The notes beneath the pieces were generated by a model that saw nothing but the letters and a program-made list of their open reading frames with translations, had not been told where the DNA came from and made no database searches. The translations under genes were made by a program, and so were the position numbers. Below, in pieces: positions 33,338-42,343 of a DNA stretch of 64,000 bases (positions are counted from its first letter, which is position 1; each line of letters starts with the position of its first letter). Source of the DNA: Streptomyces sp. Go-475. Its GTDB lineage: Bacteria; Actinomycetota; Actinomycetes; Streptomycetales; Streptomycetaceae. Location: positions 5,127,501-5,191,500 of the forward strand of contig NZ_CP026121.1 in the NCBI RefSeq assembly GCF_003330845.1, in the 5' to 3' direction.

Positions 33338-34192
33338 GTGAGTGAGGAAGCAACACCCGGCCACGTCCGGGTCCGTCTCGATCTGTCGTACGACGGGAGC
33401 GAGTTCTCCGGGTGGGCCAAGCAGGCCGGGGGGCGGCGGACCGTGCAGGGGGAGATCGAGGACGCCCTGCGGACCGTGACGCGCTCGCGGGAGACGTACG
33501 AGCTGACCGTGGCGGGGCGCACCGACGCCGGGGTGCACGCGCGGGGGCAGGTCGCGCACGTGGACCTGCCGCGTGAGGTGTGGGCCGAGCACCACCAGAA
33601 GCTTCTGAAGAGGCTCGCCGGGCGGCTGCCCCGGGACGTGCGGGTCTGGGCCCTCAGGGAGGCGCCCAGTGGCTTCAACGCCCGTTTCTCGGCGGTGTGG
33701 CGGCGGTACGCGTACCGGGTCACCGACAACCCCGGTGGCGTCGACCCGCTGCTGCGCAACCATGTGCTGTGGCACGACTGGCCCCTCGACGTGGACGCCA
33801 TGAACGAGGCCGCCCGCGGGCTGCTGGGGGAGCACGACTTCGCCGCCTACTGCAAGAAGCGGGAGGGGGCCACCACCATCCGCACGCTGCAGGAACTGAG
33901 CCTGGTGCGCGGGGACGACGGGATCGTCACGGCCACCGTGCGGGCCGACGCCTTCTGCCACAACATGGTGCGCTCGCTCATCGGGGCGCTGCTGTTCGTG
34001 GGCGACGGGCACCGGCCCACCGACTGGCCCCGGAAGGTGCTCGACGCCGGCGTACGGGACTCCGCCGTGCACGTCGTACGGCCGCACGGCCTGACGCTGG
34101 AGGAGGTCGGCTACCCGGCCGACGAACTGCTCGCCGCGCGCAGCAAGGAGGCGCGGAACAAGCGGTCGCTGCCGTCGGCGGGGTGCTGCTGA
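33338..34192 (+). CDS. truA: tRNA pseudouridine synthase A
   Basis: 284 residues; makes pseudouridine at positions 38-40 of tRNA anticodon arms. The catalytic aspartate is Asp63 in [31 protein letters not shown] and [20 protein letters not shown] complete the family pattern. Standard place after rplQ. Convergent with the membrane-anchored protein, 25 bp between stops. Confidence 0.97.
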   Translation: MSEEATPGHVRVRLDLSYDGSEFSGWAKQAGGRRTVQGEIEDALRTVTRSRETYELTVAGRTDAGVHARGQVAHVDLPREVWAEHHQKLLKRLAGRLPRDVRVWALREAPSGFNARFSAVWRRYAYRVTDNPGGVDPLLRNHVLWHDWPLDVDAMNEAARGLLGEHDFAAYCKKREGATTIRTLQELSLVRGDDGIVTATVRADAFCHNMVRSLIGALLFVGDGHRPTDWPRKVLDAGVRDSAVHVVRPHGLTLEEVGYPADELLAARSKEARNKRSLPSAGCC

Positions 34193-34217
34193 CGCCTCCC
34201 GGCCCGGCCGCGGTCGT

Positions 34218-35090
34218 CTACTGTTCGGCCGCGGCCGACGCCTGGGCCTCGCCGCGCAGGCGGATCCGGTCGAACGTGAACTGGACCAGGTCGTTGCCCG
34301 CCTTGAAGACCGCGGTGTCCCCGGGCGTCACATCCTTGCCGCTGGTGAAGCCGGCGTTGGTGAAGTAGGCGTAGCGGCCGTAGGAGTTGCCGGTCGTACG
34401 GCAGAACCCGGACTCGCAGAAGGGCTTCACGCCGCCGCCCGAGAGCGACTTGACGAAGCTCCTCTTGTTGGTCTGGCTCCTGGCCTTGGCGGCCTGGGCC
34501 TCGGTGTCGAAGACCGCCACGCCGACCGTCACGGCGATGCCGTCCTTGGAGTAGGTGGCACGTATCAGGCGGGTGCAGTCGTTCCCGGTCAGGGCTTTGG
34601 GGAGCGTGCCGCCGGCCGCCGAGGCGCAGTTCCTGGTGTCGGCGGTGGGGCCCTTCTTGTACACCGTCTCGCCCAAGGTCAGCTGGGTGCCGGGGAAGAG
34701 GGTCTCCGGGCTGAGCGGGGCCTTGTCCTTCTTCGCGCTGGAGATGAAGTCCTTCGGGTCCAGCGGGGGCGGGGCGCTGGTCGGGGCGAACGACGGGGCC
34801 GAGGCCGAGCCGCTCGGGATGGCCGCGGAGGGCAGGGAGGCAGGGTTGTTCGCCTGGTCGTCGCCGCCCGCCGAGACCACGGCCACGGCGACGGCGGCAC
34901 CGATCGCGACGGTGGCGAGCGCGCCGCCGCCGACCAGCAGCAGCCGGCGTCGTTTGTTACGGGCCTCGGACGCCTCGGCGAGCGCGGCCCAGTCCGGAGA
35001 CTGGCCGCCGCCGCCGCTGTTCCACGGCTGCTGCGACTGCGGTTTCCAGGGATCCCACTGGGACTGAGGTCCCCCCTGCCCAAAGCTCAT
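34218..35090 (-). CDS. Membrane-anchored secreted-domain protein, unknown function
   Basis: 290 residues from ATG at 35090; an ATG at 35099 is an alternative and neither has a clear ribosome-binding site. A Gln/Pro/Trp-rich cytoplasmic stretch is followed by KRRRLLL and one membrane segment (GGALATVAIGAAVAVAVV, about residues 52-72). A Pro/Ser linker leads to an extracytoplasmic domain of about 170 residues with four cysteines (RNCAS, NDCTRLI, PFCESGFCR). No known motif. Similar proteins recur at this site in streptomycetes, to my recollection. Confidence 0.75.
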   Translation of the reverse strand: MSFGQGGPQSQWDPWKPQSQQPWNSGGGGQSPDWAALAEASEARNKRRRLLLVGGGALATVAIGAAVAVAVVSAGGDDQANNPASLPSAAIPSGSASAPSFAPTSAPPPLDPKDFISSAKKDKAPLSPETLFPGTQLTLGETVYKKGPTADTRNCASAAGGTLPKALTGNDCTRLIRATYSKDGIAVTVGVAVFDTEAQAAKARSQTNKRSFVKSLSGGGVKPFCESGFCRTTGNSYGRYAYFTNAGFTSGKDVTPGDTAVFKAGNDLVQFTFDRIRLRGEAQASAAAEQ

Positions 35091-35164
35091 GGGGCGCATC
35101 TTAGACGGGACATGGGGCGTGCTGGTCCGCCCCGAGCGACCGTGGAGCCCCTAGCGTTCCTCCC

Positions 35165-35476
35165 ATGACAACGGGCAAAGGCGACATCTGCGGGTGGTTG
35201 GGGCGACTGTTGCCGGCCGTGGTGCTGCTGGTGTGCCTGCCGGCCTGGCTGCCGGCCGGACTCGGGGTGTGGCCGTCGGTGCTGCTCGGGGTGGTGCGGG
35301 CGTCCCGTCGTCCGCGCGGTGGCGCTTCCCTGCCGCGGTGGGGTGCCCGTGTGTGCGCCGACGTGGTGCTGTCGTCGGTGTTTCCGTGGGTGCGGCCGGT
35401 GCGGCGGCGGACGCTGCGGAGGGCCGTCACGGTGTGTGCCGCCCTGTGCCTGTCCGTGGTCGATCGCGGGCGATGA
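35165..35476 (+). CDS. Possible small hydrophobic protein
   Basis: 103 codons with strong G/C third-position bias, which argues for coding. An N-terminal hydrophobic segment (LLPAVVLLVCLPAWLPAGLG) is followed by Arg-rich stretches. No ribosome-binding site precedes the ATG and no family is recognised. It lies between a divergent gene and the rplM promoter, so it may be spurious. Confidence 0.35.
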   Translation: MTTGKGDICGWLGRLLPAVVLLVCLPAWLPAGLGVWPSVLLGVVRASRRPRGGASLPRWGARVCADVVLSSVFPWVRPVRRRTLRRAVTVCAALCLSVVDRGR

Positions 35477-35485
35477 TCCCGCGTT

Positions 35486-35514
35486 TTGACCCTTGTCGAA
35501 CGCCCCGGTATTCT
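35486..35514 (+). promoter_or_regulatory. rplM-rpsI promoter
   Basis: TTGACC at 35486-35491, 17-bp spacer, TATTCT at 35509-35514: near-consensus for the housekeeping sigma factor. A leader of about 170 nt follows. Confidence 0.7.
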
Positions 35515-35690
35515 GCTTGTTCGTTGTGTATTGGCTTGCTCATTCTCACGGGACGGGCCCTTACACCGGTCCACCGGGCCGATGACCAGCGACCAGCACG
35601 CGGTTTGCGTCACCGCAGTGCGGTCAAGGCTGTCGTGATCGTTTCGGTGACCTGTTCAGGACCATTCACTCGAAGCGAAGGCTACGAACC

Positions 35691-36134
35691 GTGCGTACGT
35701 ACAGCCCCAAGCCCGGCGATGTGACGCGCCAGTGGCACGTCATTGACGCTCAGGACGTCGTCCTGGGCCGTCTCGCCTCCACCGCAGCGACCCTTCTCCG
35801 GGGCAAGCACAAGCCGATCTACGCGCCGCACGTCGACGCTGGTGACTTCGTCATCATCATCAACGCCGACAAGGTGCACCTGTCCGGCAACAAGCGGACC
35901 CAGAAGATGGCGTACCGCCACTCCGGCTACCCGGGTGGTCTGCGCTCCGTCCGTTACGACGAGCTGCTCGACAAGAACCCCGAGAAGGCCATCGAGAAGG
36001 CCGTCAAGGGCATGCTCCCCAAGAACACTCTGGGCCGTCAGATGCTCTCGAAGCTGAAGGTCTACAAGGGTGACCAGCACCCGCACGGCGCGCAGCAGCC
36101 GCAGCCGTACGAGATCACCCAGGTCGCGCAGTAA
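35691..36134 (+). CDS. rplM: 50S ribosomal protein L13
   Basis: 147 residues from GTG; an early 50S assembly protein. [38 protein letters not shown] and [20 protein letters not shown] are signatures. Co-transcribed with rpsI 42 bp downstream. Confidence 0.99.
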   Translation: MRTYSPKPGDVTRQWHVIDAQDVVLGRLASTAATLLRGKHKPIYAPHVDAGDFVIIINADKVHLSGNKRTQKMAYRHSGYPGGLRSVRYDELLDKNPEKAIEKAVKGMLPKNTLGRQMLSKLKVYKGDQHPHGAQQPQPYEITQVAQ

Positions 36135-36176
36135 GTCCGGCCACCCCCTAAGACTGAAGAGAATCTGAGGAGAATC

Positions 36177-36689
36177 GTGGCCGAGACCACTGCCGAGCAG
36201 CCGCTCGAAGAGCTTGACATCGACAGCTACACCACCGAGTCCGAGGTCCCCGTCGAGGGCGAGTACACCTCGGAGTCCATGGCGTCCCGCTTCGGCGAGC
36301 CCCAGCCGGCCGCCGGCCTGGGCCGTCGCAAGAACGCCATCGCCCGCGTCCGGATCGTCCCGGGCACCGGCAAGTGGAAGATCAACGGTCGCACCCTCGA
36401 GGACTACTTCCCGAACAAGGTGCACCAGCAGGAAGTCAACGAGCCCTTCAAGGTGCTGGAGCTCGAGGGCCGCTACGACGTCATCGCCCGCATCGCCGGT
36501 GGCGGTGTCTCCGGTCAGGCCGGTGCGCTCCGTCTCGGTGTCGCCCGCGCGCTGAACGAGGCCGACGTCGACAACAACCGCGGTCCGCTGAAGAAGGCCG
36601 GCTTCCTCCGCCGCGACGACCGTGCGGTCGAGCGCAAGAAGGCCGGTCTGAAGAAGGCCCGCAAGGCTCCGCAGTACAGCAAGCGCTAA
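36177..36689 (+). CDS. rpsI: 30S ribosomal protein S9
   Basis: 170 residues from GTG. An acidic N-terminal extension of about 40 residues ([20 protein letters not shown]) is usual in actinobacteria; the core [20 protein letters not shown] and the C-terminal tail [17 protein letters not shown], which touches P-site tRNA, are intact. A terminator follows. Confidence 0.99.
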   Translation: MAETTAEQPLEELDIDSYTTESEVPVEGEYTSESMASRFGEPQPAAGLGRRKNAIARVRIVPGTGKWKINGRTLEDYFPNKVHQQEVNEPFKVLELEGRYDVIARIAGGGVSGQAGALRLGVARALNEADVDNNRGPLKKAGFLRRDDRAVERKKAGLKKARKAPQYSKR

Positions 36690-36726
36690 ACACGTCGCCT
36701 GTCCTGGCGACTGGCTTCGCAACGAT

Positions 36727-36759
36727 CGCCCCGGCGGCACGGACTGTGCTGCCGGGGCG
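36727..36759 (+). terminator. Terminator after rpsI
   Basis: CGCCCCGGCGGCAC (36727-36740) pairs with GTGCTGCCGGGGCG (36746-36759), one G-T pair, loop GGACT, then a T-rich stretch. Confidence 0.85.
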
Positions 36760-36854
36760 GTTCGTTTACACAACCCCGACCGCTCCCGGACAGTCTCAGG
36801 GATGTACTCGGGGATGTGAGCCGCATTCTCTTCAGCAATTCGGAGGACAGCACA

Positions 36855-38213
36855 GTGGGACGACTCTTCGGCACGGACGGCGTGCGCGGTGTCGCCAACG
36901 CGGATCTGACGGCGGAGATGGCGCTGGGCCTCTCCGTGGCCGCGGCGCACGTACTGGCCGAGGCGGGCACGTTCGAGGGGCACCGGCCGACGGCGGTCGT
37001 CGGGCGTGACCCGCGCGCGTCCGGGGAGTTCCTGGAGGCCGCCGTGGTCGCGGGCCTCGCCAGCGCCGGTGTGGACGTCCTGCGGGTCGGCGTGCTGCCG
37101 ACGCCGGCGGTGGCGTACCTGACCGGGTCGCTCGGCGCCGACCTCGGGGTGATGCTCTCCGCGAGCCACAACGCCATGCCCGACAACGGCATCAAGTTCT
37201 TCGCGCGGGGCGGGCACAAGCTCGCCGACGAGCTGGAGGACCGGATCGAGTCCGTCTACGAGGAGCACCGCACCGGTGCCCCGTGGGACCGGCCGACCGG
37301 GGCCGGGGTGGGCCGCGTGCGGGAGTACGAGGAGGGCTTCGAGCGCTACGTCGCGCATCTGCTGAGCGTCCTGCCGAACCGGCTCGACGGGCTGAAGATC
37401 GTCCTGGACGAGGCGCACGGCGCCGCCGCCCGGGTCTCGCCCGAGGCGTTCCAGCGGGCCGGTGCCGAGGTCGTCACGATCGGGGCCGAGCCGGACGGGC
37501 TCAACATCAACGACGGGTGCGGCTCGACCCACCTGGACCTGCTCAAGGCCGCCGTCGTCGAGCACGGGGCCGACCTCGGCATCGCGCACGACGGCGACGC
37601 CGACCGGTGCCTCGCCGTGGACCACACCGGCGAGGAGGTGGACGGGGACCAGATCCTCGCCGTGCTCGCCCTGGCGATGCGGGAGCAGTCCGCGCTGCGG
37701 TCCGACACGGTCGTGGCGACCGTGATGTCCAACCTGGGCTTCAAGCTGGCCATGGAGCGCGAGGGCATCCGGCTGGTGCAGACCGCCGTGGGCGACCGGT
37801 ACGTGCTCGAGGAGATGAAGGAGCACGGGTTCGCGCTCGGGGGCGAGCAGTCCGGGCACGTGATCGTCCTCGACCACGCGACGACCGGCGACGGGACGCT
37901 GACCGGGCTGATGCTGGCGGCGCGGGTCGCCGGGAGCGGGCGTCCGCTGCGGGAGCTGGCCTCCGTCATGGAGCGGCTGCCGCAGGTGCTGATCAATGTG
38001 CGGGACGTGGACAAGTCCCGGGTGGGGACGTCCGCGGAGCTGGCGGCGGCGGTCGCGGACGCGGAGCGGGAGCTCGGGTCGACCGGGCGGGTGTTGCTGC
38101 GGTCCTCCGGGACCGAGCCGTTGGTTCGGGTGATGGTCGAGGCGGCGGATATCGAGCAGGCTCGGTCGGTGGCGGGGCGGCTGGCCGATGTGGTGAAGTC
38201 CGCGCTGGGTTAG
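36855..38213 (+). CDS. glmM: Phosphoglucosamine mutase
   Basis: 452 residues from GTG at 36855, with GGAGGAC nine bases upstream. Converts glucosamine-6-phosphate to glucosamine-1-phosphate for UDP-GlcNAc and peptidoglycan. [11 protein letters not shown] opens the protein; the phosphoserine is Ser104 in [18 protein letters not shown]; the metal loop is [13 protein letters not shown] and the sugar-binding loop GGEQSGHV. Works directly after GlmS, encoded about 6 kb downstream. Confidence 0.98.
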   Translation: MGRLFGTDGVRGVANADLTAEMALGLSVAAAHVLAEAGTFEGHRPTAVVGRDPRASGEFLEAAVVAGLASAGVDVLRVGVLPTPAVAYLTGSLGADLGVMLSASHNAMPDNGIKFFARGGHKLADELEDRIESVYEEHRTGAPWDRPTGAGVGRVREYEEGFERYVAHLLSVLPNRLDGLKIVLDEAHGAAARVSPEAFQRAGAEVVTIGAEPDGLNINDGCGSTHLDLLKAAVVEHGADLGIAHDGDADRCLAVDHTGEEVDGDQILAVLALAMREQSALRSDTVVATVMSNLGFKLAMEREGIRLVQTAVGDRYVLEEMKEHGFALGGEQSGHVIVLDHATTGDGTLTGLMLAARVAGSGRPLRELASVMERLPQVLINVRDVDKSRVGTSAELAAAVADAERELGSTGRVLLRSSGTEPLVRVMVEAADIEQARSVAGRLADVVKSALG

Positions 38214-38260
38214 CCGGCCGTTCCGGGTTCGGGGCGGGGGCTGCGGGTGTCTGCGGGCTG

Positions 38261-38310
38261 CCGGTGGTGTGTGGCTTGTCGCGCGGTTCCCCGCGCCCCT
38301 GTCGGCGATG
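38261..38310. repeat. Intergenic REP-like element, copy 4 (after glmM)
   Basis: GTGTGGCTTGTCGCGCGGTT then CCCCGCGCCCCTGTCGGCG; the palindromic end is partly degenerate. Lies between the convergent glmM and DUF389 genes. Confidence 0.6.
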
Positions 38311-38314
38311 CCCC

Positions 38315-39247
38315 TCAGGGTGTGGCTTTGCGCTGCCTGGCCCAGAGCCACTTCTGGATGGCGAGTGTCGCCGTGCCCGCGAGGATGATGCCCAGCAGGT
38401 TGAGCAGGAGCTGTTCCGTCGAACCCCAGGTCTGCTTCATGTCGCCGTAGCTGAGGGCCACCGCCGCGTTGGCGGCGGCCGGGACCGTGGTCACCGAGAT
38501 CGCGACGCCGACGAGGGCGCCGGACTTGGCGGAGGTCAGGGAGAGCGTGCCCGCGGCGCCGGCGAGGATCGCCACGACGAAGGAGAACCAGTCGGGGGCG
38601 TAGATGAAGCCGGTGTTGGGGCGGTCGCTCTCCAGCTTCCCCTCGCTGAACAGGTTCACCGCGTCCATGAAGTGGCTGAAGCCGACCGTCACCGCCATCG
38701 CCACGGCGAAGCCCACCAGCAGGGCGGTCAGCGAGCGCAGCGCCAGGCGGGGCGCGCGCTGCACCACCGCTGTGCAGATGCCCGCGAGCGGGCCGAACTC
38801 CGGGCCCACCGCCATCGCGCCCACGATCAGGATGGCGTTGTCCAGCAACACACCGCAGGCCGCGATCATGGTGGCCAGTGTGAGGAACGCCAGGTAGGTG
38901 ACCGACAGCGTCGATTCTTCGTGGGTGGCGTCGGTCAGGTGCTCCCACAGCACCGCGTCCGCGCCCTCGCCCGGTGCGTCGGCCTCCGCCCTGTCGGCCC
39001 GCTTCGACAGCGACAGGTCGATGTTCTCGACGGAGATCGAGCCGCAGTCCTCCAGGTCCAGTTCCCGCAGCCGGCCGAGGAGTTCGTCTCCCGCCTCCCG
39101 GGCCACGTCGCACATCACGACGTCGCCGGCGGGGTCGCGGGCCGCGCCCGGCAGCACGACGAGATGCGTGGTACCGACCGTCCCCTCGATCAGACGGACC
39201 ACGTCTCCGGTTTTCTCGGACGGCGTGATCAGGCGCAGATGCAGCAT
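38315..39247 (-). CDS. DUF389 family membrane protein
   Basis: 310 residues. A cytoplasmic N-terminal domain of about 115 residues (MLHLRLITPSEKTGDVVRLI) precedes about six membrane segments. NAILIVGAMAVGPEFGPLAG and SAKSGALVGVAISVTTVPAA carry the conserved Gly/Pro turns of DUF389, a family of putative transporters or stress-related membrane proteins with no settled substrate. Upstream of its start lies coaA in the same direction, 16 bp away, so the two may form one transcript. Confidence 0.88.
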   Translation of the reverse strand: MLHLRLITPSEKTGDVVRLIEGTVGTTHLVVLPGAARDPAGDVVMCDVAREAGDELLGRLRELDLEDCGSISVENIDLSLSKRADRAEADAPGEGADAVLWEHLTDATHEESTLSVTYLAFLTLATMIAACGVLLDNAILIVGAMAVGPEFGPLAGICTAVVQRAPRLALRSLTALLVGFAVAMAVTVGFSHFMDAVNLFSEGKLESDRPNTGFIYAPDWFSFVVAILAGAAGTLSLTSAKSGALVGVAISVTTVPAAANAAVALSYGDMKQTWGSTEQLLLNLLGIILAGTATLAIQKWLWARQRKATP

Positions 39248-39263
39248 GGCGGCAGCGTAACGG

Positions 39264-40253
39264 TCACAGTTTGCGCAGGCTCAGCCGCTGCACCTTGTGG
39301 TCCGGGCCCTTGCGCAGCACGAGCGTGGCGCGGCCGCGGGTGGGGGCGATGTTCTCGACCAGGTTGGGCCGGTTGATCGTGCGCCACATCGTGCGGGCGT
39401 AGTCGAGGGCCTCTTCCTCGGAGACCTGGGTGTACTTGCGGAAGTACGAGGACGGGTCCTGGAAGGCGGTGGCGCGCAGCTTGCGGAAGCGGTTGAGGTA
39501 CCAGTGCTCGATGTCCTCGACGCGGGCGTCGACGTACACGCTGAAGTCGAAGTAGTCGGCGAGGCCGACCCGGGTGCGGCCGTCCTTGCCGGGCAGGGCG
39601 GGCTGGAGGACGTTCAGGCCCTCGACGATCAGGATGTCGGGGCGGCGGACCGTGAGCCGCTTGTCGGGGACGATGTCGTAGATCAGGTGGGAGTAGACCG
39701 GCGCGGTGACCTCGTCCTTGCCGGCCTTGATGTCGGCGACGAAGCGGGTCAGCGCCCGGCGGTCGTAGGACTCGGGGAAACCTTTCCGCGACATCAGGCC
39801 GCGGGCCTGGAGCTCCTTGGTGGGCAGCAGGAAGCCGTCGGTGGTGACCAGCTCGACGCGCGGGTGCTCGGGCCAGCGGGAGAGCAGGGCCTGCAGGAGG
39901 CGGGCGACCGTGGACTTGCCCACGGCGACCGAGCCGGCGACTCCTATGACGAACGGGGTGCCGGACTGGGAGCCCTGCTCGCCGAGGAACGTGTTGAGCG
40001 CCCCTCTGAGGCCGTCCGTGGCGCCGACGTAGAGGTTGAGGAGCCGGGACAGCGGGAGGTAGATGTCCCGCACCTCGTCCAGGTCGATCACGTCGCCGAG
40101 ACCGCGCAGCTTCTCGACCTCCTCGGCCGTCAGCGGCAGCGGCGTCTTGTCACGCAGCGCGCTCCACTCGGCTCGGGTGAGGTCGACGTAGGGAGTCGCC
40201 TCCGGGCGGGGCCGGTGGGCGCTCCGGGGCATCGAGGAGACCGGAGAGATCAC
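39264..40253 (-). CDS. coaA: Pantothenate kinase, type I
   Basis: 329 residues from GTG at 40253; an ATG at 40232 is a shorter option. Phosphorylates pantothenate, the first step of coenzyme A synthesis. P-loop [12 protein letters not shown] at residues 104-115; [12 protein letters not shown] and [12 protein letters not shown] are typical CoaA motifs. It is divergent from the ABC transporter genes. Confidence 0.97.
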   Translation of the reverse strand: MISPVSSMPRSAHRPRPEATPYVDLTRAEWSALRDKTPLPLTAEEVEKLRGLGDVIDLDEVRDIYLPLSRLLNLYVGATDGLRGALNTFLGEQGSQSGTPFVIGVAGSVAVGKSTVARLLQALLSRWPEHPRVELVTTDGFLLPTKELQARGLMSRKGFPESYDRRALTRFVADIKAGKDEVTAPVYSHLIYDIVPDKRLTVRRPDILIVEGLNVLQPALPGKDGRTRVGLADYFDFSVYVDARVEDIEHWYLNRFRKLRATAFQDPSSYFRKYTQVSEEEALDYARTMWRTINRPNLVENIAPTRGRATLVLRKGPDHKVQRLSLRKL

Positions 40254-40425
40254 AGTCCATTGTTACGGGCGTACGAACGGACGGTGAGGTGGGATCCGTC
40301 ACGCGGGCTTTTCGGCCCTTCAGCAGGGGAGAAAACCGGCCAAAGGGAGGAATGTCAGTGGCGTGCGTCACAGTTGTGGGAAGGGTGGGCCCAGCCCGGG
40401 GTCCACGGACCCCGAGGGGTGACCC

Positions 40426-41439
40426 ATGACGTATGCGATAGAGGCGGAAGGCCTGGTCAAACGGTTCCGGGAGACCGAGGCGCTGGCCGGTGTCGATCTG
40501 GCGGCCCGCAAGGGCACGGTCCTCGGGCTGTTGGGTCCCAACGGCGCCGGGAAGACCACCGCGGTGCGGATCTTCGCCACGCTGCTGCGGCCCGACGCGG
40601 GCCGGGCCCGGGTGGCCGGGCACGACGTGGTCCGGGAGGCCGGGGTGGTGCGCTCCCTGGTCGGGCTGACCGGGCAGTACGCGGCGGTCGACGAGAACCT
40701 CACCGGCACGGAGAACCTGCTGCTCATCGGCCGGCTGCTGGGGCTGCCGCGGCGGGAGGCCAAGGCGCGGGCGGGTGAGCTGCTGGAACGCTTCCAGCTG
40801 ACCCACGCGGCAGGCAGGGCGGCGAAGACCTTCTCGGGCGGCATGCGCCGGCGGCTGGACCTCGCGGCCAGCCTCGTCGGCCGGCCAAGCATCCTCTTCC
40901 TCGACGAGCCGACCACCGGCCTCGACCCGCACAGCCGCGGTGAGCTGTGGGACCTGCTGCGCGGCCTGGTCGCGGACGGGGCGACCGCCCTGCTGACCAC
41001 GCAGTACCTGAACGAGGCCGATGTGCTCGCCGACGACATCGTGGTGATCGACAAGGGCCGGGTGATCGCCGAGGGCACCCCCGACCGGCTGAAGGCGCAG
41101 GTCGGCGGGCAGGTGCTGGAGCTGCGGCCGATCCTCGGGCAGGACCTCGCACGGGCGCACGCGCTGGTGGCCGGGGCCGCCGGCGCCGAGGCCCGGATCG
41201 AGGGCGAGACGGTCACCGCCCCGGTGAAGGACCCCGAGCTGATGCCGGCCGTGGTGCGCGCGCTGGACCGGGAGGGGATCGCCGTCGGAGAGCTGGCCCT
41301 GCGCCGCTCCTCGCTCGACGAGGTCTTCCTCGCCCTGACCGGCCACCGGGCGGAGCCGGGCGAGCCCGAGCAGGACGGCGGCGCGGCCGTCCGGGGCGAG
41401 GACCAGGACGAGCGGGAGAAGGCGGTGAGCCGGCCATGA
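40426..41439 (+). CDS. ABC transporter ATP-binding protein, DrrA type
   Basis: 337 residues. Walker A GPNGAGKTT (about residues 37-45), signature FSGGMRRRLDLA, Walker B ILFLDEPTTGLDP and switch TTQYLNEAD. The C-terminal domain after residue 225 matches the drug-exporter DrrA group. Its last codons overlap the permease start (ATGA). Together they form an exporter for an unknown hydrophobic compound or lipid. No resistance or biosynthesis genes adjoin it. Confidence 0.92.
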   Translation: MTYAIEAEGLVKRFRETEALAGVDLAARKGTVLGLLGPNGAGKTTAVRIFATLLRPDAGRARVAGHDVVREAGVVRSLVGLTGQYAAVDENLTGTENLLLIGRLLGLPRREAKARAGELLERFQLTHAAGRAAKTFSGGMRRRLDLAASLVGRPSILFLDEPTTGLDPHSRGELWDLLRGLVADGATALLTTQYLNEADVLADDIVVIDKGRVIAEGTPDRLKAQVGGQVLELRPILGQDLARAHALVAGAAGAEARIEGETVTAPVKDPELMPAVVRALDREGIAVGELALRRSSLDEVFLALTGHRAEPGEPEQDGGAAVRGEDQDEREKAVSRP

Positions 41440-42245
41440 CCGCCACCACCCTCACGGCACCGGTCACCGAGTCGGGCCGGGTGCCGGCCCTCGCCGGGCT
41501 GCGGCAGACCTTCACCATGGCCTGGCGGAGCCTGGTCGCCGTCAAGCACAACCCGCTCGAACTGGTCGACTACAGCATCACGCCGATCATGTTCGTGTTC
41601 CTGTTCACCTATGTGCTGGGCGGGCAGATGGCCGGGTCGCCCGACGCGTACCTGAAGTACGCGCTGCCCGGGATCATCGTGCAGAACACCCTGTTCATGA
41701 CGATGTACACGGCGATGGCCCTCAACACCGACCTCACCAAGGGCGTCTTCGACCGGCTGCGCAGCCTGCCCATCGCCCGGTCCGCCCCGCTCGTCGGGCG
41801 CATCACCGCCGACCTCGCCAAGCACGTGTGGGCGATGCTGCTGATGATCGGCCTCGGACTCGCGCTCGGCTTCCGGGTCACCGGCGGCTTCGGCGGGTTC
41901 CTGCTCGGGGTGCTGCTGGTGGTGGTGTTCGCGGCGGCCGTGTCCTGGAGCGCGGTGCTGATCGGGATGCTGGCCGGGGACGCGGAGAAGGTGCAGGCGT
42001 TCGCCTTCACGCTGATCTTCCCGATCACCTTCACCAGCAGCGCGTTCGTCGTCGTCGACACCATGCCGGGCTGGCTCCAGGCGTGGAGCGACGTGAACCC
42101 GGTCACGCACCTGTCCGACGCGTTCCGCGGGCTGCTGCTCGGCGGGCCGGTGGCGGAGCCGGTGCTGTGGTCGCTGGTGTGGGCGGCGGGCATCGCGCTC
42201 GTCTTCTACCCGCTGGCCATGAGGGCGTATCGCGCGAAGGTCTGA
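41436..42245 (+). CDS. ABC transporter permease, DrrB type (ABC-2)
   Basis: 269 residues from ATG at 41436, overlapping the ATPase stop. About six membrane segments: YSITPIMFVFLFTYVLGGQM, PGIIVQNTLFMTMYTAMAL, MLLMIGLGLALGF, LLGVLLVVVFAAAVSWSAVL, FPITFTSSAFVVVDTMPGWL and SLVWAAGIALVFYPLAM. The NPVTHLSDAFRGLLLGG motif near the end is conserved in DrrB permeases. Partner of the preceding ATPase. Confidence 0.92.
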   Translation: MTATTLTAPVTESGRVPALAGLRQTFTMAWRSLVAVKHNPLELVDYSITPIMFVFLFTYVLGGQMAGSPDAYLKYALPGIIVQNTLFMTMYTAMALNTDLTKGVFDRLRSLPIARSAPLVGRITADLAKHVWAMLLMIGLGLALGFRVTGGFGGFLLGVLLVVVFAAAVSWSAVLIGMLAGDAEKVQAFAFTLIFPITFTSSAFVVVDTMPGWLQAWSDVNPVTHLSDAFRGLLLGGPVAEPVLWSLVWAAGIALVFYPLAMRAYRAKV

Positions 42246-42343
42246 CAGCGGGGCACCGAGCTGTTCGTACCCCGGTGGGAATTTCCGATTTCGGGCACGC
42301 AACGGCCGGTTCGGCACGGGAATCGACCCTAAGCTGCCGTTCC

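Noticed and set aside
35682..39113. 1143-codon minus-strand frame over rplM-rpsI-glmM
   Set aside because: Runs antisense to three well-supported genes and is low-complexity.
40426..42245. Antibiotic cluster around the DrrAB-like exporter
   Set aside because: No biosynthetic genes within the window; it lies alone between coaA and glmS.
42246..42343. glmS ribozyme upstream of glmS
   Set aside because: The 98-bp gap is too short and has no matching structure; such ribozymes are known mainly from Firmicutes.
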